From contig JANYCC010000163.1 of assembly GCA_025360495.1 (NCBI GenBank), positions 1-49,345 on the forward strand: DNA of 49,345 nucleotides, in the 5' to 3' direction. Shown here one piece after another: positions 27,914 through 37,097 of this stretch (its first letter is position 1; every line of letters starts with the position of its first letter). A model generated the notes under the pieces. The model was not told where the DNA came from, made no database searches, and saw only the letters and a program-made list of their open reading frames with translations. A program made the translations under genes and the position numbers. Source of the DNA: Verrucomicrobiota bacterium (lineage in GTDB: Bacteria > Verrucomicrobiota > Verrucomicrobiia > Limisphaerales > UBA9464).

Positions 27914-28372
27914 TTATCCGACGGACACCCGGATCGGGCGATGTTCGGCCAGGCGTTTTGCGCGGAATCCGGGATCCTCCTGCACCAACCGGAGCAAGAC
28001 TTCGGAAAGCGCCGCGATGGCCAGGGGTTTTTCGCAGACTGCCAGCACCCCGGCCTGGGCGGCCGCCGCGTACACGTCGCCATGCACGCTGAGCAACACC
28101 ACCCCCACCGCCGGGTTGACCTGTTGCAATCCGCTCAAAACCTCCCAACCCCCGCGCTGCGGCCGGTTCACGTCCAGAAGCACCAAGTCAAAAAGACCGG
28201 CGGCATACCGGTGCACGCCGTCCGATCCATCCCCCACGGAACTCACCTCGAATCCCTCGCACTCCAACGCCATCCGGAGCGATTCCCTCACTTCGGGATC
28301 CGACTCGATCAGGAGAAGTTGCCCCCGCCTGGAGCGCACCGGAACCGATGGGATGGCCGCGGGAGCGGTCAT
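27914..28372 (-). CDS. Stand-alone response regulator receiver protein
   Basis: QLLLIESDPEVRESLRMALECEGFEVSSVGDGSDGVHRYAAGLFDLVLLDVNRPQRGGWEVL...GVLAVCEKP: acidic pocket, phospho-Asp, conserved Lys; no output domain. Confidence 0.88.
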   Translation of the reverse strand: MTAPAAIPSVPVRSRRGQLLLIESDPEVRESLRMALECEGFEVSSVGDGSDGVHRYAAGLFDLVLLDVNRPQRGGWEVLSGLQQVNPAVGVVLLSVHGDVYAAAAQAGVLAVCEKPLAIAALSEVLLRLVQEDPGFRAKRLAEHRPIRVSVG

Positions 28373-28396
28373 GGGGGGATCACCCGGGGATGCCGG

Positions 28397-28660
28397 TCAG
28401 GCCCCGCGGTGGGCCGGAGCCGTTTTCCGCGACGCGCTCTTCGGCGCCGGGGCCCCCTTGTGGGACTTGGGTTTGCTGACCCGTTTGTGAGGCTTGGCCT
28501 TGGACTTCTTGGCCGATTTCGCGGCCGGCTTGGACGGTGCGCTCAGCGGCGGATTTCCACCCGGCGGATTTCCACCCGGCGAAACGGGGGCCTCTTCGGC
28601 CATTGCCAGCCCCCCGACGGAGAGCGCGATCGAAACCAAAATCATTCGGATTGTTTTCAT
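28397..28660 (-). CDS. Small secreted Lys/Ala/Pro-rich basic protein
   Basis: MKTIRMILVSIALSVGGLAMAEEAPVSPGGNPPGGNPPLSAPSKPAAKSAKKSKAKPHKRVSKPKSHKGAPAPKSASRKTAPAHRGA: signal peptide then basic low-complexity tail. Confidence 0.6.
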   Translation of the reverse strand: MKTIRMILVSIALSVGGLAMAEEAPVSPGGNPPGGNPPLSAPSKPAAKSAKKSKAKPHKRVSKPKSHKGAPAPKSASRKTAPAHRGA

Positions 28661-29097
28661 GGAGACAGAGCTTAGCTCGAATCGCAAATCGGGCGCAACG
28701 GCGGGTCTCCTCCAATGGGGCCAACCCTCATGACGATCCAACCTCTCGTCGGTGATCCCGCGCCGCCAGCAAACAGGCCGGACAGCGCAGAGGTTTCCCG
28801 CCGCTGCGGCCGAAGGCGTGATACGCCGTCGACGAAGAAGGGACACGCGAACGCCGTGCCAAGAGTCCCGACCGGAAGACCCCCGCCAATTCCGCCCGAA
28901 TCCGCGAACTTTTTGCGGGGGCGCATCGGGCGATCGGCCAGTTGATTGCCACTTTGGAAAGGGATTGGCCATGCGACCGGGTTTTGCCGGCCCCGCCATG
29001 AAACCCATGGGACGGGTTGCGCAGTGGGGTTTGGGGTGCGTCTTGAAGTTCGTCCCTGACGCACCGGCCCGCTCGGGTGCACACTCAACCCCAACGG

Positions 29098-30462
29098 ATG
29101 CTACTCAACGTCAACCGCCGGATCACGGTGTTCGCCCTGGCGCTGGCGGCCGCAGGGGCCACGCTGGTGTGGGCCGGGGGCATCGCCTGGCTCACTGCGC
29201 GCCAACTCGGCGGCCAGCTTTCCGAGGAACAGGTCCAAAGCTTCAAGATCGGTGACGAATTCAACGCCGATCTCCGACAGGTCCAAAGCCTCATGGTCCG
29301 CTGCGAAATCCAGCGCGACGCCGAGCCGGTCCGCCAGTTCGAGACCGCCCAACGCCGCCTCGATGAATGGCTCGCCGAACAGGAGAAACGCATCTCCCGC
29401 CCGCTCGAACGCCAGTTGCTCAATGAGATCGACGCGGTTTATGACCGCTATTCCAGCGAGGCCCACCGCCTGATCGACCAGATCGGCACCAACGCCTCGG
29501 CGACGGAAATCGCCCCTTACCGGCTCAAGGTGGACGAAAGCATGAAGGAACTGGGGGAACTCGACAGCCGTCTGCTGGCCGCCCACGAACAGGCCCTGGT
29601 CGATGCCGTGGATGCTTCGCGCGCCCGGATGCGCCTTCTCCAGTGGATCATTTTGGGATCCCTTTTCTCCATCATCACGCTGGTGACCTTTCTCGCCGTC
29701 CTCGTCTGGCGCGATCTCATCCAACCGCTCCGACTGCAATTGGTCGAATCCCAGGACCTGATCAGCCAACAGGAGAAACTCGCCTCCCTCGGGGTCCTGG
29801 CCGCGGGGGTCGCCCATGAGATCCGCAATCCCCTGACCGCCATCAAAGCCCGGCTGTACACCCAACAGAAGGCGCTCGCCTCCGGTTCCACAGCCGCCGA
29901 ACATTCGCTCATCATCAGCCGGGAGATCGACCGTCTGGAACAGATCGTCCGCGGTTTTCTCGACTTCGCACGCCCGGCCGAACCCAGTCCCGAACCGCTC
30001 GAAGCCCAGGCTTTTCTTCGCGAAGTCCGCGACCTGCTCGCCCCGGCGTGGGAGGTCGACGGCGTCCGGATCGAGGTGGAATCCGATGCACCCATCCCGT
30101 TCGACGGCGACCGCGCCCAACTCAAGCAGGTGCTCATCAACCTCGTCCGCAATGCCGTCGAGGCCGCCGGGCCCCGCACCATCGTCCGGCTCCGCGCCCG
30201 CACCGCGCAGGCCCGTCTCCGGGGCGTCCTTGTCCCGGTCGTCATCCTCGAGGTCATCGACCAGGGACCCGGCATCCCACCCGAGGCGCGGGACCGGTTG
30301 TTCGATCCCTTCTTCACCACCAAGGAGGATGGCACCGGGCTCGGACTCAGCATCGCCGCCCGCATCGTCGAGAAACACGGCGGGGCCCTCGAATACCAGA
30401 CCGACCCCGGGGTGGGCACCACGTTCGGGGTGGTGCTCCCCCATCTCGCCAAGCCGACCTGA
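29098..30462 (+). CDS. Sensor histidine kinase (NtrB/ZraS type)
   Basis: Two TM segments; LGVLAAGVAHEIRNPLTAIKARLY (H box), QVLINLVRNAVEAAG (N box), DQGPGIPPEARDRLFDPFFTTKEDGTGLGLSIAARIVEKHGG. Confidence 0.95.
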   Translation: MLLNVNRRITVFALALAAAGATLVWAGGIAWLTARQLGGQLSEEQVQSFKIGDEFNADLRQVQSLMVRCEIQRDAEPVRQFETAQRRLDEWLAEQEKRISRPLERQLLNEIDAVYDRYSSEAHRLIDQIGTNASATEIAPYRLKVDESMKELGELDSRLLAAHEQALVDAVDASRARMRLLQWIILGSLFSIITLVTFLAVLVWRDLIQPLRLQLVESQDLISQQEKLASLGVLAAGVAHEIRNPLTAIKARLYTQQKALASGSTAAEHSLIISREIDRLEQIVRGFLDFARPAEPSPEPLEAQAFLREVRDLLAPAWEVDGVRIEVESDAPIPFDGDRAQLKQVLINLVRNAVEAAGPRTIVRLRARTAQARLRGVLVPVVILEVIDQGPGIPPEARDRLFDPFFTTKEDGTGLGLSIAARIVEKHGGALEYQTDPGVGTTFGVVLPHLAKPT

Positions 30463-30481
30463 TCCCGCCAACCTCCGTCCC

Positions 30482-31918
30482 ATGAACCGTCCGTCCCGGG
30501 TCCTGCTGATCGAAGACGATGCCAGTCTCGGGTCCGCCTTGGAGGCGGTGCTCGGCGCCGAGGGCTACCTGGTCACGGCCACCCGCCGGGGCGACGAAGG
30601 ATGCCAGCAGGCGCAGGCGACCCGTTTCGATGCCGTGTTGACCGACCTCCGCCTTCCGGGGATGGGAGGACTCGAGGTCGTGCGCCGCCTTCATGCCGCG
30701 TGGCCGACGCTCCCGATCATCCTGATGACCGCGCATGGGACCACCGACACCGCGATCGAAGCCATCAAGTTGGGGGCCTATGATTACCTGCTCAAACCGT
30801 TTGAAATGGATGAATTGCTGGTGCTGATCGAACGGGCGATCGACCAGGGCGAACATGCCGCCGACGCGTTGGTCTTGGGCGGGACCCCGACCACCCCGGG
30901 GGCCATCGTGGGCACCAGCCGCGCGATGCAGTCCATTTACAAGGAGATCGGCCGGATCGCCACCAAGCCGGTCAACGTGCTCATCCGCGGGGAGACCGGG
31001 ACGGGCAAGGAACTCATCGCGCGCGCCATCTTCCAACACGGGGACCGTTCGCGGGCGCCGTTTGTCGCGGTGAATTGCGCGGCGATCCCGGAGACTTTGC
31101 TGGAGAGTGAACTTTTCGGGCACGAACGCGGGGCCTTCACCGGTGCGGTGGAACGGAGGATCGGCCGGTTCGAACAGGCCGACACCGGCACGCTGTTCCT
31201 CGACGAGATTGGCGAGATGGGGGCGAGCACGCAGGCCAAGTTATTGCGGGTGCTCCAGGAACGCACCTTCCAGCGACTCGGCGGACGCGAGGCGATCGCC
31301 GTGGACGTGCGGGTGATCGCGGCCACGCAGGTGAACCTGGAGGAGGCGATCGTGGCCAAGACCTTTCGCGAGGACCTGTTTTACCGGCTCAACCAGTTCA
31401 CCATCTCCTTGCCGCCTTTGCGCGAGCGGGCGGAGGACATCCCGTCGCTGGCCACGCATTTTCTCCAAAAACACAGCCAATCACTGGGTATTGCGGCACC
31501 GTCGGTCGCGCCCGAGGCGTTCGAGGCCCTGCGCGGTTACTCCTGGCCGGGCAACATCCGGGAACTGGAGAACGTCGTCCGACAGGCCCTCCTGCAGGCG
31601 GGAAACCATGCGGTCACGGCGGGCCATTTCCGCCAGGTGTTGGCCGCCGCCCAACGCCCGGCCACGTCCACCACGGAGTCCTTCAGCCAGGTGGTCGCCG
31701 ATGTCCTCGCAGGTGCTCAACGGGGCGAGGTCGTGGATTCCTATGATGTGTTGGTGCGGCGTTTGGAACGGGAACTCTTCTCCCAAGCCATTCTCCTGGC
31801 GGGGGGCAACCAGGCCAAGGCGGCCCGTTGGCTGGGGATCTCGCGCGTCACCATGCGCGAAAAACTCCGCCAATACGGCCTTAAGGAATCACCGGACGCC
31901 CCCGAAATCCTCGGGTGA
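30482..31918 (+). CDS. Sigma54-dependent response regulator (NtrC family)
   Basis: Receiver VLLIEDDASLGSALEAVLGAEGY; AAA+ IRGETGTGKELIARAIFQHG, ELFGHERGAFTGAVERRIGRFEQADTGTLFLDEIGEM (GAFTGA); Fis-type HTH AKAARWLGISRVTMREKLRQYGL. Confidence 0.97.
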   Translation: MNRPSRVLLIEDDASLGSALEAVLGAEGYLVTATRRGDEGCQQAQATRFDAVLTDLRLPGMGGLEVVRRLHAAWPTLPIILMTAHGTTDTAIEAIKLGAYDYLLKPFEMDELLVLIERAIDQGEHAADALVLGGTPTTPGAIVGTSRAMQSIYKEIGRIATKPVNVLIRGETGTGKELIARAIFQHGDRSRAPFVAVNCAAIPETLLESELFGHERGAFTGAVERRIGRFEQADTGTLFLDEIGEMGASTQAKLLRVLQERTFQRLGGREAIAVDVRVIAATQVNLEEAIVAKTFREDLFYRLNQFTISLPPLRERAEDIPSLATHFLQKHSQSLGIAAPSVAPEAFEALRGYSWPGNIRELENVVRQALLQAGNHAVTAGHFRQVLAAAQRPATSTTESFSQVVADVLAGAQRGEVVDSYDVLVRRLERELFSQAILLAGGNQAKAARWLGISRVTMREKLRQYGLKESPDAPEILG

Positions 31919-32478
31919 GGATTCGAGTGGATGAAGCACCCATCGTTCACGTGAACCTCTTAGCCGAACTCAGCCAGGCGGCCGCGAAACGGGAACTTCG
32001 GTTCCTCGTCATCGGTGGTTTTGCCGTCGCGGCCCATGGGTACGGTCGCACCACCCGGGACGTGGACATCGTTGTCTGCCGCGAGGATCGCGCCGCATGG
32101 TTGACCCTGCTCAGCGGGCTCGGCTACGCGCCCTGGCACGATGGCGGATCCTTCCTCCAGTTTCACGGGCCGCCGGACTCGCTTCCCCTGGATGCGATGT
32201 TGGCGAATTCCGACACCTTTGCGAAACTGATGGCCGGCGCGCAATCCACGGTGCTCGAGGAAACCCAGGTGCTCGTGCCGGATCTGCCCAGTCTGTTGGC
32301 AATGAAACTTCATGCGTTGAAACATGGGGGCCTGAACCGTCAGTTCTCCGACCTCGACGACATCCTCCAGTTGCTTTCGGTCAACCGGATCAACCCGAGG
32401 GCACCCGAGATCCGCGCCCTCTTCGAGCGTTACGGCAGCCCGGAACACTATGAGCGAGTCCTCAAAGCCCTCGGCTGA
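31915..32478 (+). CDS. Nucleotidyltransferase-fold protein (MNT/AbiEii-like)
   Basis: LRFLVIGGFAVAAHGYGRTTRDVDIVVCRED (GG...DxD catalytic pattern), downstream LPSLLAMKLHALKHGGLNRQFSDLDDI. GTG start overlaps the preceding stop. Confidence 0.82.
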   Translation: MRIRVDEAPIVHVNLLAELSQAAAKRELRFLVIGGFAVAAHGYGRTTRDVDIVVCREDRAAWLTLLSGLGYAPWHDGGSFLQFHGPPDSLPLDAMLANSDTFAKLMAGAQSTVLEETQVLVPDLPSLLAMKLHALKHGGLNRQFSDLDDILQLLSVNRINPRAPEIRALFERYGSPEHYERVLKALG

Positions 32479-32641
32479 TCAGTTCGTCCAACTGGGCCCG
32501 GTCCCCGACTTCGAACTTCCCGATTGGTCGGGCAAGGATCGCACCCCGCCGCCCATGACCCTCGATCAGTTGTATGCGATGAGCGTCGCCCGGCATCCCA
32601 AGCCCGAATGGAAGCCCCCGTTGCCGGAATTCATCCTTTGA
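32450..32641 (+). CDS. Small protein overlapping the nucleotidyltransferase 3' end
   Basis: 63-aa ORF MSESSKPSADQFVQLGPVPDFELPDWSGKDRTPPPMTLDQLYAMSVARHPKPEWKPPLPEFIL; 29-nt overlap with the upstream gene. Confidence 0.55.
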   Translation: MSESSKPSADQFVQLGPVPDFELPDWSGKDRTPPPMTLDQLYAMSVARHPKPEWKPPLPEFIL

Positions 32642-32660
32642 GCCTCGCACCCAATCCCAA

Positions 32661-32775
32661 GGGCGTATCTGGGCATCGTGGGAAGGCGGGTAGGAAAACC
32701 CGCCCCCCGGAGCTGTCGCGGCCCACCCGACCCCCTACTCCAAGCGCCCGGCTTCCCACCATGCCCAGATGCGCC
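32661..32775. repeat. Long imperfect inverted repeat with an inner hairpin, upstream of thiH
   Basis: GGGCGTATCTGGGCATCGTGGGAAGG (32661) versus reverse complement of GGCTTCCCACCATGCCCAGATGCGCC (32750-32775); inner GGCGGGT-AGGAAA-ACCCGCC (32685-32704). Confidence 0.8.
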
Positions 32776-32840
32776 CCAATCCCAACCTCCCGAACCCGAC
32801 CTCTTGCTCCCGGGCGTTTTCTTGGTAGGATGACCGGACG

Positions 32841-34043
32841 ATGAGTTTCGTCGCGGAGTTCAACCGCCTGCCTTTGTCCGACCTGCTGCACCGGGCCCGC
32901 ACCGCCCCGGTGACGGAGGTCCGGCGCGTGGCGCAGGCGGGCGAACGCTCGCTCGCCGACTTCGCCACCCTGCTCTCCCCGGCCGGTGCGACCGAATTGG
33001 AATCCCTGTGCGGACGGGCGCAAACACTGACCCGCCAGCGGTTCGGCAAGGTCATCCGGCTCTTCGCCCCGTTGTACCTGAGCAACGAATGCATCAACAA
33101 CTGCGCCTACTGCGGGTTCTCGCGCGACAACCCCATCCTTCGCGTGACGCTGGGGACCGATGAGATGGTGCGCGAGGCGACCGCCCTGACCGACCAGGGC
33201 TTCCGCAACATCCTGCTCGTTGCCGGCGAACATCCGAAATTCGTCTCCAACGGCTACCTGGCCGAGTGCACCCGCGTCCTCCACGGGTTGGTGCCGTCGG
33301 TGTCGCTGGAGGTCGGCCCCATGGAAACCGCCGATTACGAACCGATCGTGCAGGCGGGGGCGGACGGCTTGGTGGTTTACCAGGAAACCTACGACCGGGA
33401 CCTGTACGCGCGCCTGCATACGGCGGGGCCGAAGCGGGATTTCGACTGGCGGATGGAATGCCCCGAACGGGCCTACGCCGCGGGTTTCCGGCGTCTCGGT
33501 CTCGGGGCCCTTTACGGTCTCGGTGATTGGCGTGCGGAGGCGATCTGTGTGGCGGCGCATGCGGCCTACCTGCTGCGCCATTGCTGGAAGGCGATGCTCA
33601 CGGTCTCCCTCCCCCGCATCCGTCCCTGTGCCGGCGAATTCCAACCGCTCAGCCATCTGGATGACCGGGACCTGGTGCGTTTGATCGCGGCCTTCCGGTT
33701 GTTTCTCCCCGATGTGGGACTCGTGCTTTCGACCCGCGAACCGGCCTGGCTGCGCGACGGATTGTTTCCGCTCGGCATCACCCACGCCAGCGCGGGCAGC
33801 CACACCGAACCCGGCGGCTACACCGGCGCGGGCCACGCGAAAATCCACCAGACCGTGCGCGGCCGCATCGTCGACGCCGGGGCCGGGGCCAGCATCGTCC
33901 CCACCGATTCCGGACGTTCGACCAATGCCACCGGGCAATTCGTGATCGCCGACGATCGCCCCCCGGCCGAGGTCGCCGCCTTGATCCGCCGACTGGGTTA
34001 CGAGCCGGTGTGGAAGGATTGGGATGCCGCCCTTTCCGCCTGA
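32841..34043 (+). CDS. thiH: 2-iminoacetate synthase ThiH
   Basis: LFAPLYLSNECINNCAYCGFSRDNPILRVTL (CxxxCxxC), LLVAGEHPKFV, VSLEVGPMETADYEPIVQAGADGLVVYQETYDRDLYARLHTAGPKRDFDWRMECPERAYAAGFRRLGLGALYGL. Confidence 0.95.
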   Translation: MSFVAEFNRLPLSDLLHRARTAPVTEVRRVAQAGERSLADFATLLSPAGATELESLCGRAQTLTRQRFGKVIRLFAPLYLSNECINNCAYCGFSRDNPILRVTLGTDEMVREATALTDQGFRNILLVAGEHPKFVSNGYLAECTRVLHGLVPSVSLEVGPMETADYEPIVQAGADGLVVYQETYDRDLYARLHTAGPKRDFDWRMECPERAYAAGFRRLGLGALYGLGDWRAEAICVAAHAAYLLRHCWKAMLTVSLPRIRPCAGEFQPLSHLDDRDLVRLIAAFRLFLPDVGLVLSTREPAWLRDGLFPLGITHASAGSHTEPGGYTGAGHAKIHQTVRGRIVDAGAGASIVPTDSGRSTNATGQFVIADDRPPAEVAALIRRLGYEPVWKDWDAALSA

Positions 34044-34111
34044 TGCCCCCATTCGTCTTCGTCTTCAACCGGACCCCGATTCTGATCGACTGAGCCTGCC
34101 CCTTTTCGCCT

Positions 34112-36004
34112 GTGTTCACTCTCTCCAACCTCGCCAAGGGATTTGGCGGACGCACCCTGTTCTCCGACGTCAGCCTCACCATCAACCGGACCGACCGGCT
34201 GGGCCTGGTGGGACCCAACGGCGCCGGCAAATCGACCCTGTTCAAGCTCCTGCTCGGTGACGAGGAACCGGACGAGGGCATCGTCTCCCGCCAACGCGGC
34301 GCCACGGTCGGATTCTTGCCGCAGGAAAGCGCACCGGCCGGCGAGGAAACGGTCCTGGAGATCGCCACCAGTCAGATCCACGGGGATGATCATCATCATC
34401 CGGACGGGACCTCCATCGCCAAGGCCAAGCGCATCCTGAAGGGTCTGTCGTTCTTGGAGACCGACTTCGAACGCCCGCTCCGGGAGCTTTCCGGCGGCTG
34501 GGTGATGCGCACGCACCTGGCCCGGTTGCTGGTTGAGGAACCGGACCTGCTGATGCTCGATGAGCCGACCAACCACCTCGATCTGGAAACGCTGATCTGG
34601 TTCCAAGAATACCTTAAGAATTATCCGGGTGGCATCGTGGTGATTTCGCACGACCGGGAATTCCTCAACCAACTGGTGACCGGCATCCTGGAATTGCGCA
34701 GTGGCCGGCTGTGGCGTTACCAGGGCAACTTCGACAAGTTTTTGGAGGAACGGGCCGCGCAGGAGGAACAGCAACTCGCCGCGCACAAAAACCAGCAGCG
34801 CGAGATCACCCGCCTGATGGATTTCGTGAACCGCTTCCGGGCGAAGAACACGACCGCCACCCGCGCCCAGGCCAAGCTCAAGCAGATCGACCGCATGGAG
34901 ATCATTGACGCCCCGGAAGCCGCCGCGGCGACGGTCGGGTTCGATTTCCCGCAGCCCGAATCCAGCGGCCATCGGGTCGTCACGCTCCGCGATGTCCATT
35001 TCGCCTATGGCGAGAACCGCGTTTACACCGGCGCCGCCTTTGAGGCCGTGAAGGGGGAACGGATCGTGTTGGTCGGCCCGAACGGCGCGGGCAAATCCAC
35101 GCTGATCAAGCTGCTCGCCGGGGCGCTCATCCCCCAGTCGGGCGAACGCGATCTCGGGCTCCGGGTCAAGCCGGGCTATTATTCCCAGTATCGCACCGAG
35201 ATGTTGCAGGCCGGCCGCACCGTCCTGGCCGAAGCCCTCGACACCCCGGCCCGGGTCACGGAACTCTATGTCCGCACCCTGCTCGGCTGCTTCCTGTTCC
35301 GCGATGACGACGTCTTCAAGAAGGTGTCGATCCTCAGTGGCGGTGAAAAGAGCCGGCTCGCGTTGGTGAAGATCCTGTTGGATCCCCCCAATTTGCTGCT
35401 CATGGATGAGCCGACCACCCATCTGGACATGGCGAGCATCGACGCCTTGGTGGCCGCCCTTTCCGAATATACGGGCACCCTGGTGTTCATCAGCCACGAC
35501 GTCTATTTCATCCGCGCCCTCGCCAAGAAGGTCATCCATGTCCATAGCGGTCGACTGACCCCCTATTCGGGCGACTACGATTATTACCTGGAAAAGACCA
35601 AGGCCACCTCGGCGCGGGTCGCCTTGACGGCGGCGGTGGACGGCCGGGCGACCGGACGACTGGCCGACGCGCGGCCGACCAATGTCGCCGTGGAGTCGGA
35701 AGGTCCGGCCCGACTCTCCCAGAAGGAGCGCAAACAGCAGGCCGCCGAAGCCCGCCGCCAACTGGGTACGCAGGGCCGGCTCGTGTCGGGCCTCGAGGCC
35801 CGCATCGCTGCGGCGGAAAAGCGCCAGTCCATCCTGGCGACCGAACTCCAACTCCCGGCGACCTATGCCAAGACCGGGCGCATCCAGGAAATCAACCTGA
35901 CGATGCGGGCGAACGTGGGGGAGATCGAACGTCTGAACAAGGATTGGGAGGCAGCCGCCACGCGTCTCGCCGAACTCGAAGCCGCCGCGCTCGACACGGC
36001 CTGA
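34112..36004 (+). CDS. ABC-F family ATP-binding protein
   Basis: Two ATPase domains: GLVGPNGAGKSTLFKLLLG and VLVGPNGAGKSTLIKLLAG; signature LSGGWVMRTHLARLLVEEPDLLMLDEPTNHLD; C-terminal coiled coil; GTG start. Confidence 0.95.
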   Translation: MFTLSNLAKGFGGRTLFSDVSLTINRTDRLGLVGPNGAGKSTLFKLLLGDEEPDEGIVSRQRGATVGFLPQESAPAGEETVLEIATSQIHGDDHHHPDGTSIAKAKRILKGLSFLETDFERPLRELSGGWVMRTHLARLLVEEPDLLMLDEPTNHLDLETLIWFQEYLKNYPGGIVVISHDREFLNQLVTGILELRSGRLWRYQGNFDKFLEERAAQEEQQLAAHKNQQREITRLMDFVNRFRAKNTTATRAQAKLKQIDRMEIIDAPEAAAATVGFDFPQPESSGHRVVTLRDVHFAYGENRVYTGAAFEAVKGERIVLVGPNGAGKSTLIKLLAGALIPQSGERDLGLRVKPGYYSQYRTEMLQAGRTVLAEALDTPARVTELYVRTLLGCFLFRDDDVFKKVSILSGGEKSRLALVKILLDPPNLLLMDEPTTHLDMASIDALVAALSEYTGTLVFISHDVYFIRALAKKVIHVHSGRLTPYSGDYDYYLEKTKATSARVALTAAVDGRATGRLADARPTNVAVESEGPARLSQKERKQQAAEARRQLGTQGRLVSGLEARIAAAEKRQSILATELQLPATYAKTGRIQEINLTMRANVGEIERLNKDWEAAATRLAELEAAALDTA

Positions 36005-36023
36005 GCGGGCGCCTCTTGACGGC

Positions 36024-36740
36024 TCACGCTGGCGCCACGGTCTTCGGCGCGCGGCCCCAACGGCACAGGAACCAATGGGTGGGCACAAACGCGAGCGCCA
36101 GCAGGGCCCCCATCCAGGCACACAGGTAGGCGGCCGGGGGCATCCATGACTGCGGTTGTGCGTCGTCAAAGCCGAAGACGTAATTGATGTTGTTCGGCGC
36201 CATGTGGCCCGCATAGGCCGCACCGGCGGGGGGCAGGAACAGGAAACAGATCACGCACAGGGTCCAACCCAGGGCGGTCCAGGCCGGCAGCGCACGCCGG
36301 TCATAACCCAGGCGACGGACCAGATACAGCAGCAGAAACGGCAGCCATCCGTGAAAGAGTGACAACCCGCGCAGGAACAGCGGGCGTTGCGCGTCGAACA
36401 TATAGGCCGTCATCCCGGTGATCCGCCCCCCGAGGAGTTGGGCCACGAAATCCACGCACCACAGCATCTGTGGCAGCAGGATCCCGACGGCGGCCATCGA
36501 GACCAGCAACCGGTTCTCCCACCAGACGCCGGCCAGGGTCAGCAACAGGGCGATATCGCAGAAATAGAGGAAATTCGTCGGACCGTACTTCACCCAGTAA
36601 GCGGGGATCAACACCCCCAGGAAGGCGGTGTAGGCGAGCTTGAGCCCGAGGGGCACACGACGCACCGCTGCAGGGCCGGCGGCCGGGTCGAAGTCGGTGG
36701 CGGACATGCGTGGATCAGTCCGGACTACATTCATCTTCAT
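36024..36740 (-). CDS. Multi-pass membrane protein of unknown function
   Basis: Six or so hydrophobic helices, e.g. TNFLYFCDIALLLTLAGVWWENRLLVSMAAVGILLPQMLW; NYVFGFDDAQPQSWMP. Confidence 0.75.
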   Translation of the reverse strand: MKMNVVRTDPRMSATDFDPAAGPAAVRRVPLGLKLAYTAFLGVLIPAYWVKYGPTNFLYFCDIALLLTLAGVWWENRLLVSMAAVGILLPQMLWCVDFVAQLLGGRITGMTAYMFDAQRPLFLRGLSLFHGWLPFLLLYLVRRLGYDRRALPAWTALGWTLCVICFLFLPPAGAAYAGHMAPNNINYVFGFDDAQPQSWMPPAAYLCAWMGALLALAFVPTHWFLCRWGRAPKTVAPA

Positions 36741-36841
36741 GGCGCCCGTTTCTTAGCAGCGGGCCGCGCGGGTCCATGAATCGGTAATCCGCAGGGGCCG
36801 ATTGATGCAGGTGATGGCCCGCATGGCGAGCCCGGCAAGTC

Positions 36842-36929
36842 CCGTAGCCGACGAGGTACGAGGCGGATCCCCGTAGCCGACGAGGCACGAGGCGGATCCC
36901 CGTAGCCGACGAGGTTCGAGGTGGACCCC
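36842..36929 (-). repeat. 29-bp tandem repeat, 3 units, same family as the larC insert
   Basis: CCGTAGCCGACGAGGTACGAGGCGGATCC / CCGTAGCCGACGAGGCACGAGGCGGATCC / CCGTAGCCGACGAGGTTCGAGGTGGACCC. Confidence 0.9.
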
Positions 36930-37012
36930 CATGCCGGCCGGAATGATGGGTCCAGGTCCTTTTTTGTGATCTTTTGCGTTCTTTTGCGGCCACCCAGTCG
37001 GGGGCCTGCCGG

Positions 37013-37040
37013 GGTCCGCCTCGTACCTCGTCGGCCACGG
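37013..37040 (+). repeat. Inverted single copy of the 29-bp repeat
   Basis: GGTCCGCCTCGTACCTCGTCGGCCACGG, reverse complement of the units at 36842-36929. Confidence 0.85.
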
Positions 37041-37097
37041 CCTGGCAACGGCTGCGTGACATTCACCCGGGATCCGTCAATCCTGTTCTTCTTCCAC

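Noticed and set aside
32644-32840. TPP riboswitch before thiH
   Set aside because: No recognisable CUGAGA/ACC/GAACCUGAUCUAG-like thi-box core; only the inverted repeat is visible.
33998-36223. 741-aa minus-strand ORF, also 32631..34052 -, 29101..30483 -, 12917..14179 -, 15611..17026 -
   Set aside because: All lie opposite well-supported genes (ABC-F, thiH, histidine kinase, yidC, penicillin acylase); third-position GC artefacts.
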